A stretch of 63,828 nt of DNA, from positions 1 to 63,828 of the forward strand of contig JAEURV010000137.1 in NCBI GenBank assembly GCA_016788465.1, written 5' to 3'. Under the pieces are notes generated by a model. The model searched no databases. It was not told where the DNA came from and saw nothing but the letters and a program-made list of their open reading frames with translations. A program made the translations under genes and the position numbers. Source of the stretch: Nitrospira sp. (GTDB lineage: Bacteria > Nitrospirota > Nitrospiria > Nitrospirales > Nitrospiraceae). Position 1 is the first letter of the stretch, and each line of letters begins with the position of its first letter. This document shows, one piece after another, positions 44,964 to 54,302 of the stretch.

Positions 44964-46538
44964 ATGGCCAGCACACGCGCTCTATTGGTTTCGTCAGTCG
45001 CGGTCGTCGCCTTTCTGGGCTATTTATATGCCGACAGTCTTGAGTTTCTATTCAGTCGCTGGTTCGGGAGTGATGATTATAGTCACGGAGTGTTTGTCCC
45101 GCTCATTGCAGGGTTTCTAATCTGGCAGTCTCGCCATCAGTTGTCTCACCTGCCAAGAAAGCAATCATGGTGGGGGTTGGCTGTCATCGGTCTCGGTCTC
45201 CTTGTTTATATAGTCGGTGAACTCTCTACTCTTTTTCTCGTCTTGCATATCTCTTTATGGATTGTACTGGTCGGGCTGGCTATGACTCTCGTTGGGATTT
45301 ACGGGACGAAGGTGATCGCATTTCCTCTAGGCTATCTCCTAACAGCTATTCCTCTTCCAACATTCTTTTATGCAAACTTGGCGAGTCAACTGCAATTGTG
45401 GTCCTCATCACTTGGCGTCTGGTGTTTACAGCTTGTCGGAGTCATGGCCTTCCGCGAGGGCAATGTCATTGATCTTGGTCCGGTTCAGCTTCAAGTCGTG
45501 GAGGCCTGTAGTGGGATACGATACCTGCTTCCCCTCACGTCCCTTGCGTTGCTCTGCGCCTATGTTTTTGAGGCCAAGCTGTGGAAGCGGCTCGTTCTGG
45601 TACTTTCTGCCATTCCAATCTCGGTTTTCATTAACGGGTTTCGAATCGGCATGATTGGGGTGTTGGTTGAGCTTCATGGAAAAGGTGCCGCAGAGGGGTT
45701 CTTCCATCTCTTTGAGGGATGGGTGATTTTCATGGTGAGCTTTGGGCTACTGATTCTGGAAATGGCATGGTTAGGAAGGCTTGGTACGGAAGAATCACGA
45801 AAATCGTTGCGTGAACTTGTGCAATGGCGAAATAAGGAAGGAGAGGTCGTCGCAAATGATGGGGTGAATCTACTCCCCACTCGTATCTTCTCTCCAGGAC
45901 CTGCCTATTTATGTAGTGTGGCTCTATTTGCGCCATGGGCGTTGTTTGGAACCGTGCTCATGGATCGTGAGGAGCGGCCTCCTACACGAGCGGCCTTTGT
46001 AGATTTTCCGATGGAGATCAACGGATGGCAGGGCCAGCCCTTTCCCCTGGAACAGCGGTACATCGATGTCCTTCGCTTTGATGATTATGTTCTCGCGGAT
46101 TACCGATCGGGTGCCCTGCAACAAGTGAACTTGTATGTGGCCTACTATCGTTCGCAACGAAAGGGTCAGTCAGCTCATTCCCCTCAAAGCTGCTTGCCGG
46201 GTGGCGGATGGGAAATCGCCTCACTGACCCAAGCAGAATGGCCGTCCTCGGAGTCGACCACGCAACCGCTGAGAGCCAATCGTGCCGTCATTCAGAAAGG
46301 GGATCAAAAGCAAATCGTCTTGTATTGGTTTAAACAGCGTGAGCGCAAGATCACGAGCGAGTATCTGGTCAAGTGGTATCTCTTGTGGGACGCATTTTCT
46401 CGGAAACGGACAGACGGAGCACTGGTGAGATTGGCCGCGCTCGTCCGTCCAGGTGAATCCGAAACAGCAGTCGACCAGCGGCTTCAAGGATTTGCGACGG
46501 CCGTTGAGGGTGAGCTGACGAAGTTTGTTCCGGACTGA
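44964..46538 (+). CDS. xrtD: Exosortase D-type transpeptidase fused to EpsI (XrtD)
   Basis: 524 residues from the ATG at 44964 (a GTG at 44946 is the other option). Eight or so membrane helices span about 5-270, with the exosortase triad Cys182 in VVEACSGIR, Arg227 in FINGFRIG and His248 in FHLFEGW. After that comes an EpsI-type periplasmic domain (about 325-515; VNLYVAYYRSQRKGQSAHSP and CLPGGGWEI). It is expected to cut PEP-CTERM-class proteins at the VPLP box and hand them to a surface acceptor. The one-piece exosortase-EpsI build is that of exosortase D, which recognises VPLPA signals and so fits its neighbour. The next gene starts 31 bases downstream. Confidence 0.9.
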   Translation: MASTRALLVSSVAVVAFLGYLYADSLEFLFSRWFGSDDYSHGVFVPLIAGFLIWQSRHQLSHLPRKQSWWGLAVIGLGLLVYIVGELSTLFLVLHISLWIVLVGLAMTLVGIYGTKVIAFPLGYLLTAIPLPTFFYANLASQLQLWSSSLGVWCLQLVGVMAFREGNVIDLGPVQLQVVEACSGIRYLLPLTSLALLCAYVFEAKLWKRLVLVLSAIPISVFINGFRIGMIGVLVELHGKGAAEGFFHLFEGWVIFMVSFGLLILEMAWLGRLGTEESRKSLRELVQWRNKEGEVVANDGVNLLPTRIFSPGPAYLCSVALFAPWALFGTVLMDREERPPTRAAFVDFPMEINGWQGQPFPLEQRYIDVLRFDDYVLADYRSGALQQVNLYVAYYRSQRKGQSAHSPQSCLPGGGWEIASLTQAEWPSSESTTQPLRANRAVIQKGDQKQIVLYWFKQRERKITSEYLVKWYLLWDAFSRKRTDGALVRLAALVRPGESETAVDQRLQGFATAVEGELTKFVPD

Positions 46539-46569
46539 ATACAGCAGTGGAGGATTGACAGGAGTATCT

Positions 46570-48204
46570 ATGCTGAATGAACTTTTTTTCAGCTCGATGA
46601 CCGCTCTATTGGTCTGCATGGCTCTGATTCCGCTCCTACGAATTGTGGCAGAGCGGTTTCAGATTATGGATCACCCAGGAGGCAGGAAGGTTCATGAGCA
46701 CGCGGTGCCGCGGATCGGTGGGATTGCTTTTGCCGTCGGTGCATGTGCCTCAATAGCCTGGTGGGGGCCTAAGGATGCCACGACCTTCTCGGTATTATTG
46801 GGATGCGGAATTATCGTGTGCTTCGGCGTATGGGATGACCGAGTTGATCTTGGTTACCGAACCAAAGTAGTCGGACAGCTGCTCGCGGCTCTTGCTGTCG
46901 TGTTAGGCGGAGATATCTGGTTTACCACTCTTCCCTTTATTCCTGATGCGGAAGTGCCGGCATGGGCTGGGATGTTCGTGACGGTCGTATTTCTGATCGG
47001 CGTGTCGAACGCCGTGAATCTGACAGACGGTTTAGACGGCTTGGCCGGCGGGTTGTCGTTTTTAACGCTCAGCGGGATCGCCTATCTGGCGTATCTTTCG
47101 AGCGACGTGACGGTTCTCATGCTCACGGCTCCCTTTCTTGGAGCGATCTTAGGATTTTTGCGCTACAACACCTATCCTGCACGTATTTTCATGGGGGACG
47201 GCGGCAGTCAACTCTTGGGATTCATGATGGGGGTGTTGGCCGTGTTACTGACGGATTCATCTCGCGGCCCCTTCAGCCCTAGTCTTGCACTATTTGTGCT
47301 GGGGTTGCCGTTCTTGGACACGCTTGGGGTCACGGGGCAGCGGGTGGCCGAAGGACGGTCGCCGTTTGTCGGAGATCGAGCACATATCCATCATAAACTG
47401 CTCAAAGTTGGGCTGACTCACTACGAAGCCGTGACCGTCATCTATCTGATACAGGCGGGCATGTTGATGGTGGCCTATCTGTTACGATGGCAACCCGACC
47501 GACTCATTGTGCCGCTCTATCTGGCGCTGGCGTTCTTGGTCTTGATGCTGTTTATCGCGGCGGGACGAGGACTCCTTTCCCCCCCGACCTCACAATCAGG
47601 ACACGTTCTGTCGAACGCCGCCATCACCAGATTCGTCAACGGCCCTTGGCTGACGGATGTGCCGATCCAGTTCTTGGCTGTGACCGTTCCGTTGTTCCTG
47701 ATTGGGTTGGTATTTCTTCCCTCGACGGTCCCCAATGATGTGGGCTATGTCTCGATCGCGCTGTTCGCCGTGGTGTTGATTGGCCTTTCCTGCTCGTCGC
47801 AGGTTGCTCCCTATTTCGTGCGCGGAGGTCTCTATGTTGGAACAACGTTTCTACTATATCTCTGTGAGGGATCTCGAGTCGGTCCCGTTTCTGTTGTCGC
47901 GATGGCTCACAACGCGTTCTTTATCGTCGCCGCAGTCATGGTTCTGTTGAGTCTTCGATTTAATCAACAGAGCCGATTCCAGACGACACCGCTCGACTAT
48001 TTGATGGTGTTTCTGGCAGTGACATTTCCACTTCTTCCTGAGGTCAGCGCGGATGTCTCACACTTGGGCGTTTTCGCCGCTAAACTCGTGGTGCTCTTCT
48101 TCTCTTTTGAGTTGCTCCTTCACGCATTCTCCACTCGTGTCAGACAGTTGGGACTTGTGTCGCTCTGGATTCTGTTCGGGTTGGGAATTCGGATTTTGTT
48201 GTAG
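46570..48204 (+). CDS. WecA/TagO-family undecaprenyl-phosphate sugar-1-phosphate transferase
   Basis: 544 residues from the ATG at 46570, with ACAGGAG five bases ahead. Starts polymer synthesis by loading a HexNAc-1-phosphate on undecaprenyl phosphate. Family marks: DHPGGRKVHEHAVPRIGG, catalytic Asp pair in VWDDRVDLGYRTK (89-90), NLTDGLDGLAGG (150-161), FMGDGGSQLLGF (208-218) and the HIHHKLL (272-278) carbohydrate-recognition site of the WecA group. About 11 helices make the usual core of 350 residues; another 190 residues with six or so extra helices follow (from about 355), which is not usual. It replaces the EpsB-type transferase found in many exosortase loci. Confidence 0.9.
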   Translation: MLNELFFSSMTALLVCMALIPLLRIVAERFQIMDHPGGRKVHEHAVPRIGGIAFAVGACASIAWWGPKDATTFSVLLGCGIIVCFGVWDDRVDLGYRTKVVGQLLAALAVVLGGDIWFTTLPFIPDAEVPAWAGMFVTVVFLIGVSNAVNLTDGLDGLAGGLSFLTLSGIAYLAYLSSDVTVLMLTAPFLGAILGFLRYNTYPARIFMGDGGSQLLGFMMGVLAVLLTDSSRGPFSPSLALFVLGLPFLDTLGVTGQRVAEGRSPFVGDRAHIHHKLLKVGLTHYEAVTVIYLIQAGMLMVAYLLRWQPDRLIVPLYLALAFLVLMLFIAAGRGLLSPPTSQSGHVLSNAAITRFVNGPWLTDVPIQFLAVTVPLFLIGLVFLPSTVPNDVGYVSIALFAVVLIGLSCSSQVAPYFVRGGLYVGTTFLLYLCEGSRVGPVSVVAMAHNAFFIVAAVMVLLSLRFNQQSRFQTTPLDYLMVFLAVTFPLLPEVSADVSHLGVFAAKLVVLFFSFELLLHAFSTRVRQLGLVSLWILFGLGIRILL

Positions 48205-48233
48205 AGAAGTACGTTACGTATTAACCTACAAAT

Positions 48234-50669
48234 ATGAATATTGAACGCCTGCACGATCGCCGTGGATGGATTGGCAACAGGAGTGCGATGTTCAGCATCG
48301 TTCTCGTGGTGGCCGTTATCCTGGTCGGATGCGGCGGCCCGGAGGAGCGGAAGGCGAAGTACTTCGCTCGGGCAGCCGAGTATATGGATGCCGCCAACTA
48401 TCCCAAGGCGAGGGTGGCGCTGAGGAATGTGTTGAAAATTGATCCAAAGGATGCTGAGGCGTACGTTCTTTTTGCTCGGGTCGAGGAGAAGGAAAAGAAC
48501 TGGCGCAACGCGGTACAGCTCTATCAGGAAGCGGTGCGGTTGAATCCTGGTCATACCGATGCCTTGATTACTTTGGGCAAATATTATTTAGAGGCTCGAT
48601 TAACCGACAAAGTGGTGGAAGTGGCAGAGACCGTGCTCAGGCAAGAGCCGAATCATGCTCAAGCGCAGGCCCTCAAAATTGCTTCGCAGGTGGCTGCGGA
48701 CCAGGCCGTTCCGTTGGTGATGGCTAAGGCGGAAGCGCTGGCTAGGGAATTTCCGACAGAGCCGGACGTCGCCATCCTCCTTGCGACGCTCTACGGCCAG
48801 CATCAACGATATCGCGATGCAGAGAGCACGTTGCGACATGCCCTGGAGGTGCATCCCAAAGATTTGGATCTCTTGAATAATTTGAACACGATATTGACTA
48901 AGGCCAACGATCTTGGTGGTGCGGAGGGCGTGATCCGCCGGATGATCGAGCTCGAGCCGGAGTTGCTGGATCATCGATTGAGACTCGCACGTTTCTATGT
49001 CAACCAGTCCGCTTATGATCAGGCGGAAGCCGTGCTGCGTGACGCGGTTGCACATGATCCGAACAGCGAACAGCGCAGGCTAGTGTTGGCGGAATATTTC
49101 GTCAGCAGACACGATCTGTCGTCCGCCGAGAGGGTGTTGGTGGATGCAGCGGCGCAGTTGCCCTATGCAAGCCGACTTCAGTTTGGACTGGCCGCGCTCT
49201 ATAGGCAGATGGGCCAGGAGGCTAAAGCGCGTGAGCGGTATACATCGTTGGTCCATGAATACAATGAGAAGCCGGTCGGACTGGAAGCCAAAGTAAAGTT
49301 GGCAGAGATGGACTTCCATGGCGGGAAGCAGATCGAGGCAGAACGTCAAGTACAGGACGTCCTGAAGGAGAATCCCCGCTCGATAGAAGGATTGGTTCTT
49401 GCGGGGCGAATAGCATTGACGAGAAGAAACGGGAAAGATGCAGTGCAGGCATTTCGTACGGTTCTGCACGATCAGCCGGAGTTGGCCACTGTTCACTACT
49501 TGCTTGGTCAGGCCTATCAGGTCACCGGTGATATCAATCTGGCAAAGGATAGTTTTGAGCGGGCAGTGATTTTGTATCCGGAGCAGGTGGACGCCAAACG
49601 ATCGCTGGCGCTACTGGAGAGCCGAAGTGGACGTCATCAGCAGGCCCGTGCGCGACTCGAGGATCTCTTGAAGCAGCGTCCTCATGATGTGACGGCGCTC
49701 GACATGTTGATGACGTTGAATGTAGTCATGAAAAATTGGCACGAAGCGGAGCGAACGTTGACGCGACTTCGCCAGGTATCGGTGGGCAATCAGTCGATTG
49801 CACTCTTGGCTGAGGGGCGGTTGTACGAGGCGCAGCGACGCCTGGGGGAGGCGAGTCTAGTCTATGAGCGAGCGGCGGCACTCGCTCCGAACGATCCGGA
49901 ACCATTACTCTCGCTTGTGAAGGTAGAAGTCGCGTTAGGACAGGTTGTTCGTTCACGAACAAGACTGGAATCCATCTTGGCTTCGAACAGGGATCATCCA
50001 TTCGCTCACGGGCTGCTTGGGGAGGTCTTGTCTCGTTTGCCGAAGGATGAGGGGGAGGCTGTGTTCCATTATCGGGAGGCGACTCGAGTCAATCCTAGGT
50101 GGATAGCTCCATGGCTCAACTGGGCTACGCTGTCGTTGTCCAAACAAAAGCCTGATATAGCGGTACAGATCGTCCAAGAGGCGCTCAAGGTGAACCCTGA
50201 TAGCGAGGAGTTGCACATGTTGTTGGCCTCTGCGCATTCAGAACAAGGGCAGCTCGATCCGGCCATCATGGCCTATGAGGCGACCATGCGATTGAATCCG
50301 CGAAACCTCCTGGCGGCCAATAACTTGGCTGTGTTGTTGGTCGATCATAAAGGGGATCCGGCAAGTTTACAGAAAGCGTTCAGTCTTAGCAGAGAGTTTG
50401 AGAGGGAGGCGCCTCATCCGTTGTTCATTGACACGCTCGGGTGGGTTCGACTGAAGATGGGGCAACAGGAAGAAGCGATTCGGTTGCTCAAAGACGCAGT
50501 CACCAAATCTCCAGACATGTCCATACTGAACTACCATCTTGGGATCGCATTGTTTCGGTCGGGGCAACGAGGTGAAGCCCGCACCTATCTTTCCAAAGCA
50601 CTCAAGAGTTCTGATCAGTTTGAGGGACGACGAGAGGCCGAACAGGCCCTCGCACAGTTAAGGGGGTAA
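48234..50669 (+). CDS. prsT: PrsT-like TPR lipoprotein of the exosortase/PEP-CTERM system
   Basis: 811 residues. Signal peptide with lipobox LVGC (Cys33), then about 20 tetratricopeptide units from residue 40 to the end (AVQLYQEAVRLNPGHTDALI is one unit). It matches the size and layout of the PEP-CTERM system TPR lipoprotein PrsT, probably an outer-membrane-anchored periplasmic scaffold for polymer export. The ATG at 48234 leaves a long n-region (MNIERLHDRRGWIGNRS); an ATG at residue 19 would also give a functional signal. Near the C-terminus the unit LLAANNLAVLLVDHKGDPAS is typical of the family. Confidence 0.9.
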   Translation: MNIERLHDRRGWIGNRSAMFSIVLVVAVILVGCGGPEERKAKYFARAAEYMDAANYPKARVALRNVLKIDPKDAEAYVLFARVEEKEKNWRNAVQLYQEAVRLNPGHTDALITLGKYYLEARLTDKVVEVAETVLRQEPNHAQAQALKIASQVAADQAVPLVMAKAEALAREFPTEPDVAILLATLYGQHQRYRDAESTLRHALEVHPKDLDLLNNLNTILTKANDLGGAEGVIRRMIELEPELLDHRLRLARFYVNQSAYDQAEAVLRDAVAHDPNSEQRRLVLAEYFVSRHDLSSAERVLVDAAAQLPYASRLQFGLAALYRQMGQEAKARERYTSLVHEYNEKPVGLEAKVKLAEMDFHGGKQIEAERQVQDVLKENPRSIEGLVLAGRIALTRRNGKDAVQAFRTVLHDQPELATVHYLLGQAYQVTGDINLAKDSFERAVILYPEQVDAKRSLALLESRSGRHQQARARLEDLLKQRPHDVTALDMLMTLNVVMKNWHEAERTLTRLRQVSVGNQSIALLAEGRLYEAQRRLGEASLVYERAAALAPNDPEPLLSLVKVEVALGQVVRSRTRLESILASNRDHPFAHGLLGEVLSRLPKDEGEAVFHYREATRVNPRWIAPWLNWATLSLSKQKPDIAVQIVQEALKVNPDSEELHMLLASAHSEQGQLDPAIMAYEATMRLNPRNLLAANNLAVLLVDHKGDPASLQKAFSLSREFEREAPHPLFIDTLGWVRLKMGQQEEAIRLLKDAVTKSPDMSILNYHLGIALFRSGQRGEARTYLSKALKSSDQFEGRREAEQALAQLRG

Positions 50670-50678
50670 GAAGAAACC

Positions 50679-51278
50679 ATGGTTTGTTCAGTGAGATCGA
50701 TGCTGAGGGCAGGACTAATGATGGGGGTGATGATGGCGGCGGCGACTGTTCATGCCGGAGATGCGGTGCCCGCCTCTCTGGTATCGCAGCTTGAGCCGGG
50801 ATACCGACTGGGGGCGGAGGATGTCTTGCTGGTGTCAGTTTGGAAGGACGAGCAGTTGACGCGAGAGGTCGTCGTTCGACCGGACGGCATGTTTTCGTTT
50901 CCCCTTGTCGGCGATATCCAGGCAGAGAATCAGACCGTCGAGGACATCCGCGGAGATCTGGTGAGACGCTTGACGAAGTACATACCGAATCCCAATGTGT
51001 CCGTGGCCGTGACGAAGGTGGCCAGCTATAAGGTGTATGTCGTTGGGCGTGTCAACAAACCGGGTGAATATGTCACCGGTCATTACACGGATGTGCTTCA
51101 GGCTCTCAGCCTTGCTGGGGGACTCACTCCCTTTGCCGGAGAGAACGATATTAAGGTAATGCGTCGTGTGAGGGGAGAACAGCAGGCTATTCCCTTCCGC
51201 TACGGAGATATTCGAAAGGGAAGAGACTTGGAGCAGAATATTGTTCTCCAGCGTGGTGACGTCGTCATGGTGCCCTAA
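50679..51278 (+). CDS. Polysaccharide export protein (Wza/EpsE-like, short form)
   Basis: 199 residues. Signal peptide to about residue 26 (ATVHA), then a polysaccharide-export domain (GYRLGAEDVLLVSVWKDEQL, VVVRPDGMFSFPLVGDIQAE) and an SLBB domain (YKVYVVGRVNKPGEYVTGHY, VLQALSLAGGLTPFA). It is the small form without the C-terminal helix that forms the outer-membrane pore of Wza, and has no lipobox Cys, as in the export proteins of exosortase-type loci. Nine bases after the TPR gene. Confidence 0.9.
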   Translation: MVCSVRSMLRAGLMMGVMMAAATVHAGDAVPASLVSQLEPGYRLGAEDVLLVSVWKDEQLTREVVVRPDGMFSFPLVGDIQAENQTVEDIRGDLVRRLTKYIPNPNVSVAVTKVASYKVYVVGRVNKPGEYVTGHYTDVLQALSLAGGLTPFAGENDIKVMRRVRGEQQAIPFRYGDIRKGRDLEQNIVLQRGDVVMVP

Positions 51279-51281
51279 CCA

Positions 51282-52511
51282 ATGCATGGGAGTTATGAGT
51301 GTGTTGGGGACCGTGATCACCGTCGATATGTCAAAGGCATCGGGAGGTTCATGGTGCTGCTTGGGCTCTGCGGATTCGGGATGGCAGATCGGAGCGAGGC
51401 AGCAGAATGGTCCCTGTCTCCATCAATCGGGGCGAAGGGGGTTTATAACAGTAACCTACTATTGACACCGTTACCCCATCACGACACCTATGGGTATTGG
51501 ATCACGCCGGCGACGGAAATTGCTGGCAAGACCGAACGCCTGGACGTTAGCAGCAGGTTGGCTGCGGACATTGTCGGATATTTCGGGGGCGAGGACCGGC
51601 AGTTTACTAACGTCTTTGCTCCCTTGTCGATGCGCTATCGAACGGAAAAGGATCTCTTGGGATTCAACGGAGGATTCACCCGGGACAATACGTTGCTTGG
51701 TGAATTACAGGCAACCGGAGTTGTTCTGCAGTTCGCCCAGCGTAATCAGTGGACTTTCAATCCGACCTGGACAAGAACGGTGACGGAAAAGTTATCGGTT
51801 CAATCCAGCGTACAGTTGTCGGACACGACCTATGAAACTGCCAGGTTGGCCGACCATCGAGTGGTGGGTGGATCGGGTGGATTGCAATATCAGTTGACGG
51901 AGCGAGACCAGGTTCAACTGTCCGGATCCTATACGGATTTCCGCACCACGGACTCACTGCTCCCATTTCGGGCGAACTTTCCAGGCATCAATATGAGTCT
52001 TACCCATGCGTTTGATGAATCGCTGACGGGAACTGTCTATGGCGGACCCAGGTTTTTGTCCTCAACGACGCAGACCCCCATCAGCTCCATTGATGCTGAT
52101 GAGACCGTCTGGTTGGCGGGGGGCAGTATGATGAAAAAGTATGAGCGGGCTTCGATGCAAGTCACGTTTGCTCGAGATCTGACTCCCAGTGGATTTGGAC
52201 TCTTGATTCAAACTAATCGAGGTGAGGTCTCCGGCACCTATGACGTCTCAGAGACTCTGACATGCGGGCTGAATGTGGTGGGAATGCTTACGACCGGAAA
52301 GGCAGGCACGGCCATAGGCGGGACCTTTCCAGAGAGTCGGTATGTCAGTGTGACGCCGAAGTTGACGTGGCGGTTTCTCGAATGGTGGCTCGCGGAGATA
52401 TCGTATATGTATCGATGGCGTGATACCGACAACGCCCTCAGCACGGCTGAATCGCATGGAACGACATTCATGGTGACCTATTCCCCATCGCGTTTCTCGT
52501 TCTCTCAATAA
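51282..52511 (+). CDS. PEP-CTERM system-associated outer-membrane beta-barrel protein
   Basis: 409 residues. Signal sequence around RFMVLLGLCGFGMADRSEA, then a long series of alternating beta-strands (LSPSIGAKGVYNSNLLLTPL at the start, then repeated patterns such as VQLSGSYTDFRTTDSLLPF) ending in an aromatic residue plus Q (FSFSQ). It resembles the hypothetical outer-membrane protein found next to export and chain-length genes in exosortase loci, and may provide the outer-membrane channel that the short export protein lacks. An in-frame ATG at 51351 with GGGAGG ahead is another start, but the resulting n-region would lack positive charge. Confidence 0.8.
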   Translation: MHGSYECVGDRDHRRYVKGIGRFMVLLGLCGFGMADRSEAAEWSLSPSIGAKGVYNSNLLLTPLPHHDTYGYWITPATEIAGKTERLDVSSRLAADIVGYFGGEDRQFTNVFAPLSMRYRTEKDLLGFNGGFTRDNTLLGELQATGVVLQFAQRNQWTFNPTWTRTVTEKLSVQSSVQLSDTTYETARLADHRVVGGSGGLQYQLTERDQVQLSGSYTDFRTTDSLLPFRANFPGINMSLTHAFDESLTGTVYGGPRFLSSTTQTPISSIDADETVWLAGGSMMKKYERASMQVTFARDLTPSGFGLLIQTNRGEVSGTYDVSETLTCGLNVVGMLTTGKAGTAIGGTFPESRYVSVTPKLTWRFLEWWLAEISYMYRWRDTDNALSTAESHGTTFMVTYSPSRFSFSQ

Positions 52512-52515
52512 GGCT

Positions 52516-54288
52516 ATGGCACAGTTACAAGGATCTGGACAGCATTCTGAGCGAGCCATGGGTGTGAGTGACTACGTCAAGGCCTTTCATCGGCGTCGTA
52601 AGCTGATCCTCCTGACCAGTCTTGGTCTGGTGACGGTCTCCTTGGTGCTGGCGTTTCTGTGGCCGCCGACGTACAAATCCACGGCCACGATCCTGATCGA
52701 GGAGCAGGAGATCCCATCGGATCTCGTCCGATCAACCATTACGAGTTATGCCGACCAGCGGATTGAGACCATCAAGCAGCAAGTGATGAGTCGGACGACG
52801 CTCTGGAAAGTAGTCGAGCAGTTTGATTTGTACCAGGACCTGCGCAAAAACAACCCGGCTGAAGAGATTGTCAAGCGATTCATCAAGGATATCGAGGTTG
52901 AGGTGATCAGCGCGGATGTCGTGGATAAGCGTACGCAGCATGCCACCAAGGCCACCATTGCCTTTACGGTGTCGTATCAGAACCGAACTCCCGAATTGGC
53001 TCAGAAGGTAGCCAATGAGCTGACAAGCCTGTTCCTGGGAGAGAACTTGAAGAGCCGTGAACGACAAGCGCAAGAGGCTACCTCGTTTCTCCAGCAGGAA
53101 GCGGAAAACCTGGCACGTCATATCAAAGAAATCGATGAACGAATCGCATCATTCAAGCACCGAGCTAAAGGGGCGCTTCCTGAGCTGATGCCGTTGAATC
53201 AGCAACTCTTTAATCAAGCCGAGCGTGAATCGATGGAGGTCGATCAGCAGATTCGAAGTCTGGAAGAACGCAAGACATATCTCGAAGGGGAATTGGCAAC
53301 TGTGAAGCCAAATACGCCAATCTTATCCGTGACCGGGGAACGGATCTTAGATTCGACCGAACGATTGCGGGCTTTGCGGGCCGAGTATGCCGGCGCCAAC
53401 GCGAATTTATCGTCTGAGCATCCCGACATCCTGAAGATGAAACAGGAAATCGAAGCGTTGGAGAGGGAGGCCGGGGAGTCATCTGATGCCGACGAAGCTT
53501 CCAAGCGGCTTACTGAGGCACGTACGGCCTTAGCAGCTGACTCGGAACGATTAGGGGCCGAGCATCCGGACGTGGTACAGGCTCGTAGAAAAGTCACCGG
53601 CCTCGAACAGGAAGTACATCGACTCGGAAGCATGCCCAGGAAGGTTGTAAATCAGCGACCTGAGAATCCGGCCTATATCAATCTGCAGGCCCAGTTGAAC
53701 TCCGTGACGTCTTCGCTGGAGGCGCTCCGCAATACCCGCACTGACATCAAACGACGACTACAGGGGTATGCGACACGCCTGGAACGGGGGCCTGAGATTG
53801 AGCCGGAATATTTGGTGCTGATGCGAGACCGAGATACCTCCGGGCAAAAGTATCAAGAAATTCGCTCCAGATTGTTGGAAGCAAAGGTCTCTGAAGGATT
53901 GGAGGTTCAGCGAAAAGGCGAACGCTTTTCGCTCATTGATCCGCCGAGTCTTCCAGAGAAGCCGTATAAACCCAATCGATTTGCCATCGTTCTTCTTGGA
54001 TTCCTTCTTGCCGTGGGTGGAGGAGTTGGCGTGGGAGCCGCTGCCGAGTCACTTGACCGTTCCATACGGACGCCCGACCAGCTGGTGGCGCTGACGCAGC
54101 AGTTCCCTCTCGCGGTGATTCCGTTCATGCCAAATGAAGAAGACCTGTCCCACGTCAAGCTCAAGCGGAGGGTCGTGCAAACGGCGGGAGTTGGTGTTGT
54201 CGCAACGGCTATCGTGTTGGTGCACGTCTTTGTGACCCCATTGGATGTCCTGTGGTTTTCTGCATTGAGACGTTTTGGAGTGGAGTGA
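52516..54288 (+). CDS. Polysaccharide chain-length determinant (Wzz family, exosortase-locus type)
   Basis: 590 residues. First membrane helix about 29-50, then a long periplasmic domain with coiled coils (about 180-330; QAQEATSFLQQEAENLARHI) and a second helix near 485-507 (FAIVLLGFLLAVGGGVGVGA) after the Pro-rich PPSLPEKPYKPNR that marks the Wzz end. A third hydrophobic stretch lies near 555-575. The long coiled-coil form is that of the subfamily seen in PEP-CTERM loci. Tyrosine kinase activity is on the next gene, which overlaps by none when started at 54303. Confidence 0.88.
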   Translation: MAQLQGSGQHSERAMGVSDYVKAFHRRRKLILLTSLGLVTVSLVLAFLWPPTYKSTATILIEEQEIPSDLVRSTITSYADQRIETIKQQVMSRTTLWKVVEQFDLYQDLRKNNPAEEIVKRFIKDIEVEVISADVVDKRTQHATKATIAFTVSYQNRTPELAQKVANELTSLFLGENLKSRERQAQEATSFLQQEAENLARHIKEIDERIASFKHRAKGALPELMPLNQQLFNQAERESMEVDQQIRSLEERKTYLEGELATVKPNTPILSVTGERILDSTERLRALRAEYAGANANLSSEHPDILKMKQEIEALEREAGESSDADEASKRLTEARTALAADSERLGAEHPDVVQARRKVTGLEQEVHRLGSMPRKVVNQRPENPAYINLQAQLNSVTSSLEALRNTRTDIKRRLQGYATRLERGPEIEPEYLVLMRDRDTSGQKYQEIRSRLLEAKVSEGLEVQRKGERFSLIDPPSLPEKPYKPNRFAIVLLGFLLAVGGGVGVGAAAESLDRSIRTPDQLVALTQQFPLAVIPFMPNEEDLSHVKLKRRVVQTAGVGVVATAIVLVHVFVTPLDVLWFSALRRFGVE

Positions 54289-54302
54289 CCCAGAAGGCTA
54301 CT

